DNA of 64,000 nt from Bacteroidota bacterium (GCA_018700895.1 JABIUV010000056.1:53532-117531); one strand, 5' to 3'. Numbered from the stretch's first letter, positions 28,376 through 37,291 are shown. Numbers and translations: made by a program. The notes: a model not told the origin generated them from the letters alone.

Positions 28376-28401
28376 AAGGAGGCGTAAAATGTTGCCTCCT
28401 T
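28376..28401 (-). terminator. Terminator of the YiaA-like gene
   Basis: AAGGAGGC and GCCTCCTT arms with a 10-base loop; on the minus strand the hairpin is followed by TTCG, a weak U tract. It sits 30 bases behind the stop at 28432. Confidence 0.55.
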
Positions 28402-28431
28402 AGTTCTTTTTGATATCTAACTTATTTCAAC

Positions 28432-28893
28432 TCACAAGTCCGATGACCATAATGCCAGGTCTCTTACATTCTTCTGTACAGCTACTGCCGCAAAAAGGCT
28501 GAGCACAAATGACATGCTATAAAATCCTTTTTCGCTGAGGAGTAAATCTGCGTTCCACAGACCAACTGTAAGTAACACTAAAGATGCGATAGTTGTAAAC
28601 CAAGATATTCCATAGTACATATCGGTTACGGGGACACCCTCCATCCTATCTCTAACGGCTTTCTGAACAGAAATCACACTAAAAAGCCCAAAGAGCAAGA
28701 TAGTAAAATAGTATCCCTTCTCGTTGAGCATCATTTCCGCATTCCAAAGTCCTATGCAGTAAGATACCATTCCAACAAGTAAGGCAAACCAAGAGGCACC
28801 TATAAATGCTGCCGTCGGCTTGGTGCTGTCGAATTTTGAAACCTCTTTTGTTTCAGGCAAATGCACTGTTTTCTTTTCTTCTAATTGATCCAT
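28432..28893 (-). CDS. YiaA/YiaB-family inner membrane protein
   Basis: 153 residues with four transmembrane helices in two similar halves: [33 protein letters not shown] and [32 protein letters not shown] hold the YiaAB repeat (GLWNA...L.EKG). A short charged N-terminus (about 1-25) precedes. The family is widespread but without known activity. A Crp/Fnr-type regulator gene lies just upstream in the same direction and may control it. Confidence 0.85.
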   Translation of the reverse strand: MDQLEEKKTVHLPETKEVSKFDSTKPTAAFIGASWFALLVGMVSYCIGLWNAEMMLNEKGYYFTILLFGLFSVISVQKAVRDRMEGVPVTDMYYGISWFTTIASLVLLTVGLWNADLLLSEKGFYSMSFVLSLFAAVAVQKNVRDLALWSSDL

Positions 28894-28973
28894 AACTTTA
28901 TTTCTTTTGATTGAATAACTTTAAAGTGCAAAGAAGTGTGACCATCAAAACCAAATCAATGAACTTGGGTTAA

Positions 28974-29549
28974 CTAATCGCGTTGCCCTAGCTTAGCTCG
29001 TATACGGCTGAGGGCCTGAGGCGTAATACCAATGTAGGAAGCCAAATACTTCTGTGGTATTTCTTGAATGAGTCTCGGTTGCTCCTCAAAGAGGTCAAGA
29101 TAGCGTTGCGTTGGTGACTTGAGCATAAAAGCATTTTCTCGGTGAGATAAATAAAGAAAAAGCTGTTCGGTAAGTATTCGCCCAAGCTCTTGTCCACAAT
29201 CTGTTTGCTGATATATTTCCAATAAATCGTGGTGAGTGATGCACAAATATGTGCACGGAGTAAGAGACTCCAGTATAAAATCCGAAGGCATACGAGAAAG
29301 ATATGAAGTATAACTACTCATAAACGCCATTGGAAACCCAATGTTTATGGTAACGTCTTTAGTTTCCAACTCATAGTACAACCGTAAAGCACCACTCAAC
29401 AGAAAATAAAGTTTGTTTTCTACCTTACCCAAGGGAGATAAAACAACACCCTTCGTACAATTATCACTTTTAAATTTTCTTTTGATTATATCCCAGTCAG
29501 CATCAGATATACTGAGGTGCTTTTCTAGATAAATTCTGAAGTCATTCAC
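28974..29549 (-). CDS. Crp/Fnr-family transcriptional regulator
   Basis: 191 residues: an N-terminal cyclic-nucleotide-binding-like beta barrel (about 10-115, with FLLSGALRLYYELETKDVTINIGF) and a C-terminal winged helix (ending PQKYLASYIGITPQALSRIRAKLGQ, the recognition helix). Bacteroidota often carry this short Crp type. No Fe-S-binding cysteine cluster is present, so it is not an FNR-like oxygen sensor. The effector is unknown. It is 80 bases upstream of the YiaA-like gene. Confidence 0.85.
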   Translation of the reverse strand: MNDFRIYLEKHLSISDADWDIIKRKFKSDNCTKGVVLSPLGKVENKLYFLLSGALRLYYELETKDVTINIGFPMAFMSSYTSYLSRMPSDFILESLTPCTYLCITHHDLLEIYQQTDCGQELGRILTEQLFLYLSHRENAFMLKSPTQRYLDLFEEQPRLIQEIPQKYLASYIGITPQALSRIRAKLGQRD

Positions 29550-29587
29550 TGCATCAAATTAAGCGAATAGTTACTAAAGCTAAAAGC

Positions 29588-30070
29588 CTAAAACAAGCTC
29601 ACTCCAAAATAAGCAACACTCCAAACGATAAGCGAGGAAATGGTGATACCTATTGCATTTGCTAAAAACGCTTTTTTATACTCCATTTTAAAAATATAGG
29701 CAGCTATAGAACCGGCATATGCTCCTGTGCCAGGTAGCGGTATCATCACAAAAATGGCCAAGCCGACATAGCCATATTTTTGTAATTGTTCTTTAGACCC
29801 ACGTTTTGCTCGTTGCCCTACCCACACCGCACTCCTTTTATACCAACTCCATTTCATTATGGCACCGTTCAGAGATTTTAAGAAAAACATCATCATAGGG
29901 AACACCAAAATATTGGAAGTAATCGCCACAATCAACACCAAAAACGGGTTCAATTCTTTGAACAACCCATAAGGTATACCTACCTTAGCTTCTCCTAGTG
30001 GTGAGAGACTCCATAATGCTGTAAAAATATAATGTTTTAGCAAGGCCGCGAATCTAAGTGTAAACACCAC
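29588..30070 (-). CDS. Small multidrug-export family membrane protein
   Basis: 160 residues with about four hydrophobic segments. The pattern fits the small multidrug export family (PF06695): an N-terminal LSPLGEAKVGIPYG loop, a membrane segment NPFLVLIVAITSNILVFP, then KYGYVGLAIFVMIPLPGTGAYAGSIAAYIF with the family's PLPGTGA-type loop. The family name is historical and the transported compound is unproven. The start may be ATG at 30070 or further inside; the PLPGTGA core is secure. Confidence 0.8.
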   Translation of the reverse strand: MVFTLRFAALLKHYIFTALWSLSPLGEAKVGIPYGLFKELNPFLVLIVAITSNILVFPMMMFFLKSLNGAIMKWSWYKRSAVWVGQRAKRGSKEQLQKYGYVGLAIFVMIPLPGTGAYAGSIAAYIFKMEYKKAFLANAIGITISSLIVWSVAYFGVSLF

Positions 30071-30130
30071 AGAAGCACCTTAATTTTTACCTTTTGTGAC
30101 AAACCCAAGAGATTCAAAAAACCATAAAGC

Positions 30131-30156
30131 AAAAAACCCACAGAAACACCTGTGGG
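30131..30156 (-). terminator. Terminator of the Fic gene
   Basis: Seven-base perfect arms (CCCACAG and CTGTGGG), loop of 6, followed on the minus strand by TTTTTTGC; directly behind the stop at 30164. Confidence 0.85.
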
Positions 30157-30163
30157 CATTTGA

Positions 30164-31231
30164 TCACACCATTGCAAGATGCTCTTCCAAGCTTTCTTTT
30201 ACCTTATCCAAAATCAGGTGATAAAAAGGCTCTGGATTATTGTCTACTTGCACACTTTCCAAAGCTCGGTAGTATGCCATCCTAGACTCATAGTCTCCTT
30301 TCAAATTGGCAATGGTATAACCGCTTTTCAGCAATATAAAATTCATAACCAATCTTGAAGTACGACCATTACCATCTATAAATGGATGTATACTTACCAA
30401 ACGCTCGTGCATTTCTGCCGCTAAAATGACGGGATGCAATACCTGCTTTTGGCGTTGGTAATGAACGAAATAATCTTCCATTAGCTTATCCAACAGATAA
30501 GGCAGAGGGGGCTTATGCTCACTACCTCCTAGCATCACCGGAACAGAACGATAAACACCCGCATTATCGGTATCTATAGATTTCAAAATAAGACGATGAA
30601 TATCGAGCACACTACGGCGAGTAACATCCTCATTACCCCTCACCATATCCTTTAGCCATCCTATAGCTTCGGAGTGGTTCATAGCCTCGAGGTGCTCCAC
30701 CATGCTCTTTCCTCCAATTGTCAGTCCTTCAGACACCACCAAATGTGTCTCCTGAAAAGTAAGCGTATTTCCCTCTATCCTATTACTTTCGAACGTATAT
30801 CGGGTATTAAAATACTCTTCCATCTTCTGAAGTTGAACACCTTGCAGTGGCTTGGTGGCTTGCCAGCGTTTATGCCGTTCATCTATTAGCAGTAGTTTTT
30901 GCAGCACACCATCACTTAGCTTAGGCTCATAAAGAGCTTTTTGGGAAACGAGATACTCCATTCTGTCCTCGGCTGCCATTAGTATTTCTTGTGGGCGTAA
31001 TTCATACTGCAACAACCCTACTATTTTATCAACCAAATATTTCGCTCTAAGTTCGGTCACAGGAACCTCCATTGCTATGGCTAGCAATTCAACGTGCTTT
31101 TCACTAGGCATACGTTTTCCATTTTCGTATTTGGATACGAGTGCTTGATCTACTCCAGCTTTTTGAGCTAAACTACTTATAGTACAACCATTGATAGCTC
31201 TCCACTCTGCTATGTAAGTTCCTAAAACCAT
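30164..31231 (-). CDS. HTH-Fic family AMPylator
   Basis: 355 residues. Residues about 5-60 are a Cro/C1-type helix-turn-helix (TISSLAQKAGVDQALVSKYENGKRMPS). The Fic core lies at about 125-340, with HPFIDGNGRTSR as the catalytic Fic motif (His, Gly-Asn-Gly-Arg). A class II autoinhibitory motif, SNRIEGN, precedes it (about residue 150), so activity is probably held off by its own helix. Fic enzymes transfer AMP to protein targets; here DNA binding may add autoregulation. It is divergently oriented to the operon at 31310. Confidence 0.88.
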   Translation of the reverse strand: MVLGTYIAEWRAINGCTISSLAQKAGVDQALVSKYENGKRMPSEKHVELLAIAMEVPVTELRAKYLVDKIVGLLQYELRPQEILMAAEDRMEYLVSQKALYEPKLSDGVLQKLLLIDERHKRWQATKPLQGVQLQKMEEYFNTRYTFESNRIEGNTLTFQETHLVVSEGLTIGGKSMVEHLEAMNHSEAIGWLKDMVRGNEDVTRRSVLDIHRLILKSIDTDNAGVYRSVPVMLGGSEHKPPLPYLLDKLMEDYFVHYQRQKQVLHPVILAAEMHERLVSIHPFIDGNGRTSRLVMNFILLKSGYTIANLKGDYESRMAYYRALESVQVDNNPEPFYHLILDKVKESLEEHLAMV

Positions 31232-31309
31232 CTATTGGACATTATTTGTCTTGACAAAATTGGTCATTCATTTTGGTTTAAAAAATTATTCCCCACCTTT
31301 GAAACTCTT

Positions 31310-31537
31310 TTGACACCAAATCCAGAAATATTGAAACAAATTGCTACCGTAAAAATGCCCTTTGGAAAATTTTCGGGAAGACTCTTATGCGATTTGCCTG
31401 TAAGCTACCTCGAGTGGTTTAAGCGTAAGGGTGGATTTCCAAAAGGGAAACTCGGCGTACAACTTGATACGGTATATGAGATAAAACTCAATGGACTAGA
31501 AGATATTATTTTTGAACTCAAGAAAAGATACAGGTAA
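31310..31537 (+). CDS. DUF3820-family small protein
   Basis: 75 residues from TTG at 31310, chosen because family members begin close to PNPEILKQ and because a promoter-like ACCTTTG lies just upstream; the longer in-frame TTG at 31235 would add about 25 untypical residues. Core: VKMPFGKFSGRLLCDLPVSYLEWF and the tail KLGVQLDTVYEIKLNGLE. The family role is unknown. The stop overlaps the next ATG (TAATG), so it is the first gene of a tightly overlapping operon. Confidence 0.8.
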   Translation: MTPNPEILKQIATVKMPFGKFSGRLLCDLPVSYLEWFKRKGGFPKGKLGVQLDTVYEIKLNGLEDIIFELKKRYR

Positions 31538-32037
31538 TGTTTGACGAAGAAGCAGATCCATTGAAATATCGGTACGACGAACCACTGAAGGACAAAGCTT
31601 GGGAGATATTCAAGATTGTAAGGGCTATAAAAGCCGATTTACCCGAGGACAAAGAGATAGAACATATTACTGGATTTATGTTTGCTGACGTAAGCACTAT
31701 CAATGCCAAGATAGCTGGAGCCAGTGGAGATACGCTCTACTCCATAAAAATGCAAAACGCCGCTCTCATCCGTCAAGCAGCTATGGACTTGTATGTGAGC
31801 AAACACGCTTTTGAACAAGAGAAATATCAAAACCTCCACTACTTTGATTTATTGAGGAGTACGTTAGATGAATTTAGAGAAATATTCATTGATTGGGTAG
31901 ATAGTTTCGACCCTTGGAATTATGTGAAAGACGATTGGGGATTATTTAATCCTCCTGGTGTACACGCTCGTGACAAAGACCCTAAGGATGATATTCCGTT
32001 TATCAATCCATTCAAACCAGATGACGATGACGAGTAG
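31537..32037 (+). CDS. Conserved-looking protein of unknown function (166 aa)
   Basis: A soluble, mostly helical protein with no signal. The core AWEIFKIVRAIKADLPED and IKMQNAALIRQAAMDLYV looks like a helical bundle, with an aromatic C-terminal part (FIDWVDSFDPWNYVKDDWG) and a strongly acidic tail ending DDDDE. I do not recognise a family. It is translationally coupled by TAATG to the DUF3820 gene before it and overlaps the DUF1905 gene after it by 11 or 17 bases, so a shared job is likely. Confidence 0.75.
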   Translation: MFDEEADPLKYRYDEPLKDKAWEIFKIVRAIKADLPEDKEIEHITGFMFADVSTINAKIAGASGDTLYSIKMQNAALIRQAAMDLYVSKHAFEQEKYQNLHYFDLLRSTLDEFREIFIDWVDSFDPWNYVKDDWGLFNPPGVHARDKDPKDDIPFINPFKPDDDDE

Positions 32038-32542
32038 TTTTAGCACATACCTTTTCAAAAAAGAGGGAAACGTTTGGGATGTAGCCATCCATGTGCCCAA
32101 GGCAGAAGCAGAAAAACTTACTGACCTGATTGACAAGCGAGTACTTTGCACCATCAACAATCAAGTTACCATACATGCTGCGTTAATGCCCCAAGGGAAT
32201 GGCGACTTTTTCATAAATACGAACAAAGAAATACGTAATAAACTGAGGTTAGCTATAAATGACAAAGCAAAAGTCACTTTAGCTAAAGACGACTCCAAGT
32301 ACGGAATGCCACTGCCCGAAGAACTCAAAACCGCTTGGGAACTCGACCCTGAGGGTCACCAGGTATTTCATACCCTAACCATTGGCAAGCAGAGAAGCCT
32401 AATTCACGTGATTGGTAAGCCCAAATCTACTGAGATACGGATTAGAAAAGCACTGATAGTATTGGAATACTTGAGATCTGTAAACGGCAAATTCGACTTC
32501 AAAGAGTTAAATGAAGCTTTCAAACTAAGCAACCAAAAATGA
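32027..32542 (+). CDS. DUF1905/YdeI-like protein
   Basis: About 171 residues from ATG at 32027 (32021 also possible). The N-terminal half is a DUF1905 domain (FKKEGNVWDVAIHVPKAEAEKL, then RVLCTINNQVTIHAALMPQGNG). The C-terminal half has the YdeI/OmpD-associated pattern (MPLPEELKTAWELDPEG, FHTLTIGKQRSLIHVI). Both are conserved, little-studied soluble domains; one proposed role is stress or bacteriocin tolerance. It overlaps its upstream neighbour by 11 bases and the methyltransferase by 4 (ATGA). Confidence 0.78.
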   Translation: MTSSFSTYLFKKEGNVWDVAIHVPKAEAEKLTDLIDKRVLCTINNQVTIHAALMPQGNGDFFINTNKEIRNKLRLAINDKAKVTLAKDDSKYGMPLPEELKTAWELDPEGHQVFHTLTIGKQRSLIHVIGKPKSTEIRIRKALIVLEYLRSVNGKFDFKELNEAFKLSNQK

Positions 32543-33144
32543 GCAACAAAGAACACTGGGAACGCATATACACTACTAAAACTCCCCAAGAAGTAAGCTG
32601 GACGCAAGCCAAACCCGAAACCTCACTTGACCTTATTGCAAAATTTGACCTTCCCAAGTTTGCTAAGATTATAGACATAGGTGGTGGGGACAGTCTACTG
32701 GTAGACCACCTCATAGAGCTGGGGTATACCAACATTACAGTTTTAGACATATCAAAAGCAGCAATAACACGAGCCAAAGAGCGACTCGGAGAAGATGCAC
32801 ATAAGGTAAAATGGATAGTAAGTGATATAAGAGATTTTAAACCAACAGAATCGTATGACCTGTGGCACGATAGAGCAACTTTTCATTTCTTAACCTCACC
32901 AGAAGATATTGCCAAATACAAACATCGACTTACTCAGATATCTACTCGCCATTTGGTTTTAGGTACATTCTCTACCTCTGGACCTCTCAAGTGCAGTGGA
33001 TTAGAAATTACGCAATACGACCGTTCCAAAATAGAAGCCACATTTGGAGATTATTTCAACGTCCTGGAATGTATAAATACGGATCACACAACACCATTTG
33101 AAACTATCCAAAACTTCACTTTTGCACGAATAAGCAAAAAATAA
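32539..33144 (+). CDS. Class I SAM-dependent methyltransferase
   Basis: 201 residues. IIDIGGGDSLLVDHL (about 44-58) is the SAM-binding glycine loop; VLDISKAAI is the acidic loop; VSDIRDF and LWHDRATFHFL follow. The N-terminal pattern WERIYTTKTPQEVSWTQ and LGTFSTSGP resemble thiol/small-molecule methyltransferases of the TPMT-like sort. The substrate is unknown. Last gene of the overlapping operon 31310-33144. Confidence 0.82.
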   Translation: MSNKEHWERIYTTKTPQEVSWTQAKPETSLDLIAKFDLPKFAKIIDIGGGDSLLVDHLIELGYTNITVLDISKAAITRAKERLGEDAHKVKWIVSDIRDFKPTESYDLWHDRATFHFLTSPEDIAKYKHRLTQISTRHLVLGTFSTSGPLKCSGLEITQYDRSKIEATFGDYFNVLECINTDHTTPFETIQNFTFARISKK

Positions 33145-33293
33145 GCTACTCATTTCGCACTTATTTAAAACGGACTTTTCAAGTTTCAAAAGGGTTTTCG
33201 CTAATTTTTAGCATAAAATGAGGCACTTATTCTAAATAAAGCAAATCCTCAAAATTTTGCCGATTCCTTATCTTTAATTAATCTAAATAAAAA

Positions 33294-33301
33294 TAAATTT
33301 G
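33294..33301 (+). promoter_or_regulatory. -7 promoter element (TAAATTTG)
   Basis: TAAATTTG ends 18 bases before the ATG at 33320; it probably drives the porin and FMN-binding genes. Confidence 0.5.
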
Positions 33302-33319
33302 CGGCGTAATTAGAAACAA

Positions 33320-34513
33320 ATGAAACACTTATTTACACTTATGCTAATCATCATCTGCTCATTGGCTTTTGCTCAAGACGGAATGGATAGCTTTACGAAC
33401 TACCACCAGAATGCAGCAAGAACATTGCTAGAAAGCAAGCAAGGCGGCCTTGTAATGGGAGCTTATGGAGAAGTGCACTACGAGCAGCCATTTGGGAATA
33501 ACACCAAGTACAACGGCGACATGGATGCCGAGCGAATGGTACTACTCTTTGGGTACAAGTTTGACAAGAAAACGTCTTTTATCACAGAGATAGAAATAGA
33601 GCACATCAAAGAAGTATTTCTAGAGCAAGCCTACCTCAACTACCAAGCAAAACCTTGGCTAAACATACAAGCCGGCCTTCTGCTCATCCCAATGGGCCTA
33701 ATGAACGAATACCACGAACCAACCATTTTTAACGGAGTAAACAGACCGACCATAGCCAATGCTTTATATCCCAGTACGTGGAGAGAGATAGGTGCAGGTG
33801 TTGCGGGCAACTTACCCAATGCCGCTCTTAGGTATCAACTATACGCCGTAAATGGGCTAATGAGTTATAACAATGGCGAGGCTAAGTTAGATGGCAGCAA
33901 ACCACTGCGTGGTGCCCGCCAAAAAGGTGCACAAGTAAATATGACCACCCCTGACCTCAGTGCCAAGATAAACTACTATGGCATCAAGGGGATGGATATC
34001 GGTCTTGCAGCATATGTCGGCGAAACTGAATCTACACTTTTTGATGGTATAAACAGAGACAGCACTAGCCAAATGGCCACCGCAGATAGCACCATCATAG
34101 GTGTACAAATGGTAGGACTAGATTTGAGATACCAAGCAAATAAATTTCAGGCAAAAGGCGAGCTATTTTACTCTAACTTTACCAATACACAAGAATACAA
34201 TACGTTCACAAGCAAAGACATAGGCTCCAGTATGTTTGGCTACTATGCCGAAGTAGGCTACGATGTTTCTGCCCTATTGAGGATAGATAAAAAAATTGTT
34301 CCCTTTGTGCGATACTCGGAGTACAACACGCACAATACCGTAACCGATGATATGACGGCAAACGATCAATATGACCGAACTGTTTTAACTACGGGTATAT
34401 CATTATTCCTCAACAAATCGTTTGTAGTGAAAGCAGATTACCAAAACTTCTCAAATGCAAACAATCAGACTTTTCATCAGTTCAATACAGGCATAGGCTT
34501 TTGGTTTAGATAA
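33320..34513 (+). CDS. Outer-membrane porin-like protein (phosphate-selective porin type)
   Basis: 397 residues with a signal peptide (ending SLAFAQ), then a beta-barrel pattern throughout, with repeated aromatic and Gly residues and a terminal aromatic strand (GIGFWFR). The segment AYLNYQAKPWLNIQAGLLLIPMG and MNEYHEP is typical of the OprO/P-like porin group in Bacteroidota. The permeant is not known. It is followed after 8 bases by an FMN-binding-domain protein; both stand before a Crp-type regulator and a persulfide dioxygenase. Confidence 0.8.
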   Translation: MKHLFTLMLIIICSLAFAQDGMDSFTNYHQNAARTLLESKQGGLVMGAYGEVHYEQPFGNNTKYNGDMDAERMVLLFGYKFDKKTSFITEIEIEHIKEVFLEQAYLNYQAKPWLNIQAGLLLIPMGLMNEYHEPTIFNGVNRPTIANALYPSTWREIGAGVAGNLPNAALRYQLYAVNGLMSYNNGEAKLDGSKPLRGARQKGAQVNMTTPDLSAKINYYGIKGMDIGLAAYVGETESTLFDGINRDSTSQMATADSTIIGVQMVGLDLRYQANKFQAKGELFYSNFTNTQEYNTFTSKDIGSSMFGYYAEVGYDVSALLRIDKKIVPFVRYSEYNTHNTVTDDMTANDQYDRTVLTTGISLFLNKSFVVKADYQNFSNANNQTFHQFNTGIGFWFR

Positions 34514-34521
34514 AAAAAAAG

Positions 34522-35058
34522 GTGAAGAAGAGATTTCCTACCATACTCATTGCATTGGGCATTACATTTTCCGCAATGGCTACGTACAGCTACCTGCCCA
34601 ATTATCTCACCAAAAAAATGACACGTCACTTGGCCAAAATATATGGGAAAGAAACCAACACTAAGGAAGTTACGATAGCCGACTCGCTAGCGATAGATCA
34701 CCAAATATTTGAAGTCTATAACCAAGACACCATTAGCGGCTACTCTATGATAAGCCGAGCACTGGGATGCAAGATTGGCGGTTGTGACAAACCAAGCAAA
34801 GACACCATCGCTTTTGAGGAGTTCTTCTTTCTCACCGCTTTCGACAAACGAAAGAATATCAAGAAAGTACGCGTGCTAGAGTACACCTCAGATCACGGCT
34901 ACCAAATAGCCAACAAGGGCTGGCTCAAGCAGTTTGAGAAATCAGACAAATTCATCGTAGGGGAAAATATAGACGCCATATCAGGAGCTACAATTTCGGT
35001 AAATAGCATTACCAATGGTGTGAATGAGCAGGTGAAGATAATTTCTGGCCAACACTGA
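34522..35058 (+). CDS. FMN-binding domain protein (RnfG/NqrC-like)
   Basis: 178 residues with GTG start and an N-terminal membrane anchor (TILIALGITFSAMATYSYL). The C-terminal half is an FMN-binding domain with EYTSDHGYQIANKGW and DAISGATIS; the Thr of SGAT is the residue to which FMN is covalently joined in this family. A CKIGGCDKP segment (two Cys) is unusual and may form a disulfide or bind metal. It probably shuttles electrons at the membrane. Co-transcribed with the porin gene. Confidence 0.82.
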   Translation: MKKRFPTILIALGITFSAMATYSYLPNYLTKKMTRHLAKIYGKETNTKEVTIADSLAIDHQIFEVYNQDTISGYSMISRALGCKIGGCDKPSKDTIAFEEFFFLTAFDKRKNIKKVRVLEYTSDHGYQIANKGWLKQFEKSDKFIVGENIDAISGATISVNSITNGVNEQVKIISGQH

Positions 35059-35065
35059 AAACTTA

Positions 35066-35073
35066 TATCTTTG
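35066..35073 (+). promoter_or_regulatory. -7 promoter element (TATCTTTG), leaderless start
   Basis: TATCTTTG ends 4 bases before ATG at 35078, so transcription would start at or next to the start codon of the Crp-type regulator. Confidence 0.55.
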
Positions 35074-35077
35074 AAGG

Positions 35078-35737
35078 ATGTCTTTCACTCCATTTGACAT
35101 TACATGCTACAATCATCTATACGAGCGATTTCAAAATATCTTTAATGATGAACTGATAAACGAAATATGCTCACAGGGCCAACTGAAAACGTATGGCCAA
35201 GATGAAATAATAGTAGACATAGGCGACGAGATGAATCATTTACCGCTTATCGTAACGGGTTCTCTCAAAATACTAACTGAAGACAAGGAAGGCAAAGAGC
35301 TCCTTCTCTACTACCTAGAAATGGGCGACACCTGTGCAGTCACTCTCACACTTGATTCGCACGGACAAAAAAGCAAAATAAGGGCTATCACCGAAGAACA
35401 TACGGAGGTACTATTTCTCCCCGTAACCCACGTAGATCATTGGATGGTGAAGTACAAGGAGTGGAGACATTTCATAATGGAAACATACAACTATCGTATG
35501 AATGAAATGCTAGAGGCGATAGACAATCTGGCTTTTCACAATATGGAAGAACGCCTACTCAAGTACCTGCGGGACAAGGCAATGGTGACTGGCGACAAAG
35601 AAATACACAACACACACGCTCAAATAGCCAACGACCTACACTCTAGCCGCGTAGTGATTAGCAGAATGCTGGCCAAGCTAGAAAAAGACGGATTAATAGA
35701 GCATAGTAGAAATAAGGTGAAGCTACTAAAATTGTAA
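35078..35737 (+). CDS. Crp/Fnr-family transcriptional regulator
   Basis: 219 residues: effector-binding beta barrel (about 25-130, VDIGDEMNHLPLIVTGSLKIL), connecting helix and C-terminal winged helix (THAQIANDLHSSRVVISRMLAKLEKDGLIE). Two cysteines (CAVT near 90 and CSQG near 30) are present but no FNR Fe-S cluster. Members of this type neighbour sulfide/persulfide genes in Bacteroidota, so the persulfide dioxygenase just downstream is a likely target. Its own promoter is only 4 bases away. Confidence 0.87.
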   Translation: MSFTPFDITCYNHLYERFQNIFNDELINEICSQGQLKTYGQDEIIVDIGDEMNHLPLIVTGSLKILTEDKEGKELLLYYLEMGDTCAVTLTLDSHGQKSKIRAITEEHTEVLFLPVTHVDHWMVKYKEWRHFIMETYNYRMNEMLEAIDNLAFHNMEERLLKYLRDKAMVTGDKEIHNTHAQIANDLHSSRVVISRMLAKLEKDGLIEHSRNKVKLLKL

Positions 35738-35785
35738 GCTGGGATGAATGTAACTTGTATTACCCTACAGCATCTTTATTCACAC

Positions 35786-35841
35786 TAAATTTGTACCACC
35801 TTTTAGTTCCACCATTTCTTGACAAGATTCGTCAGAATGGT
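35786..35841 (+). promoter_or_regulatory. -7 element and leader hairpin of the persulfide dioxygenase
   Basis: TAAATTTG at 35786-35793 followed by an imperfect hairpin at 35811-35841 (ACCATT..TGAC paired with GTCA..AATGGT, 7-base loop) in an 80-base leader, a possible regulator site or mRNA structure. Confidence 0.35.
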
Positions 35842-35873
35842 TTACTCAATCGTTATATAAAATCAAAACAGAT

Positions 35874-37274
35874 ATGAACATAGAACAGATATACACCGGC
35901 TGCCTAGCCCAAGGAGCATACTACATAGAGAGCAATGGCGAAGTAGCTATCATAGATCCACTACGTGAGACGGAACATTACCTAGCTAGAGCAAAACACG
36001 ACGGTGCAGAAATTAAGTATATTTTCGAAACGCATTTTCACGCAGACTTCGTAAGTGGACACATTACCCTAGCGGCAAAAAGTGGTGCAACTATCGTGTA
36101 CGGCCCTACGGCTAAAACAGGCTACAAGTCGCATGTTGCCAAAGATGGCGAGGTATTTCAACTAGGAGATATTACCATTACCGCACTGCACACACCGGGG
36201 CACACTATGGAGAGTACTACCTACCTGCTCAAAGACAAATACGGGAAGGACCACTGCATATTTTCGGGAGACACCCTATTCCTTGGAGATGTAGGAAGAC
36301 CAGATCTTGCTCAAAAAGCTGCTACTATGACCCAAGAAGATCTTGCTGGCATTTTGTTTGACAGCCTCAGAAATAAAATAATGCCGCTAGCAGATGATCT
36401 AATCGTATATCCTGCACACGGAGCCGGAAGTGCCTGTGGTAAAAATATGATGAAGGAAACCGTAGACACCCTCGGCAACCAAAAGCGAATGAACTACGCC
36501 CTCCGTCCAGATATGACGAGAGAAGAATTCATAACTGAAGTGACTGACGGACTAGCTCCACCACCAGTCTATTTCCCGATGAATGTGGCTATGAACAAAG
36601 ATGGATATGAAAATCTGGATGAGGTAATAAAACAAGGAAGCAGAGCATTAAGTCCTGTAGAATTTGAAGCGGCGGCTAACGAAACTCAGGCCGTTATATT
36701 GGACACACGTCACCAGTCTGATTTTGCACATGGCTTTATCCCACAAAGTATTTTTATAGGCATAGACGGTGGATTTGCTCCGTGGGTAGGTGCACTCATA
36801 CAAGATGTAAAACAACCGATATTGCTAGTGGCCGACGAAGGCAGAGTAGAAGAAGTAATCACCAGACTGAGCCGTGTAGGATTTGACAATACTATAGGCT
36901 ATCTCGACGGAGGATTTGAAGCTTGGAATGCAGCAAATAGAGAAGTAGATTCGTTACGTTCTATACCAGCAACCGAATTTGAGCAAGAGGTGAACGAAAA
37001 TAATTTACCCATAATAGACGTACGCAAAAAAGGTGAATGGAGCACCCAACACCTAGCAGATGCCAAGCACGTATGCCTGAGTGCTATAAACGATAGCCTT
37101 GCAGAATTTCCAAAAGAGGAAAACTTTTATGTGCACTGTGCAGGCGGATATCGCTCTGTGATAGCAGCGAGCATCTTAAAAATGAGAGGATATCACAACT
37201 TCACAGACATAGCGGGCGGATTTGATGCTATTAAAAACACCAATTTAAAAATGGCTGAAGGCGTCACGCTATAG
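35874..37274 (+). CDS. Persulfide dioxygenase with metallo-beta-lactamase and rhodanese domains
   Basis: 466 residues. Residues about 1-240: metallo-beta-lactamase fold with ETHFHADFVSGH (metal His/Asp), HTPGHTMES and SGDTLFLGDVGRPDL, the ETHE1/Blh-type persulfide dioxygenase signature. Residues about 260-355: an inactive rhodanese domain (no Cys in LLVADEGRVEE). Residues about 365-455: an active rhodanese with catalytic Cys in VHCAGGYRS. It oxidises glutathione persulfide-type sulfane sulfur to sulfite, removing sulfide stress. A strong terminator follows. Confidence 0.92.
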   Translation: MNIEQIYTGCLAQGAYYIESNGEVAIIDPLRETEHYLARAKHDGAEIKYIFETHFHADFVSGHITLAAKSGATIVYGPTAKTGYKSHVAKDGEVFQLGDITITALHTPGHTMESTTYLLKDKYGKDHCIFSGDTLFLGDVGRPDLAQKAATMTQEDLAGILFDSLRNKIMPLADDLIVYPAHGAGSACGKNMMKETVDTLGNQKRMNYALRPDMTREEFITEVTDGLAPPPVYFPMNVAMNKDGYENLDEVIKQGSRALSPVEFEAAANETQAVILDTRHQSDFAHGFIPQSIFIGIDGGFAPWVGALIQDVKQPILLVADEGRVEEVITRLSRVGFDNTIGYLDGGFEAWNAANREVDSLRSIPATEFEQEVNENNLPIIDVRKKGEWSTQHLADAKHVCLSAINDSLAEFPKEENFYVHCAGGYRSVIAASILKMRGYHNFTDIAGGFDAIKNTNLKMAEGVTL

Positions 37275-37291
37275 TAAAAACAAGTAACCAT

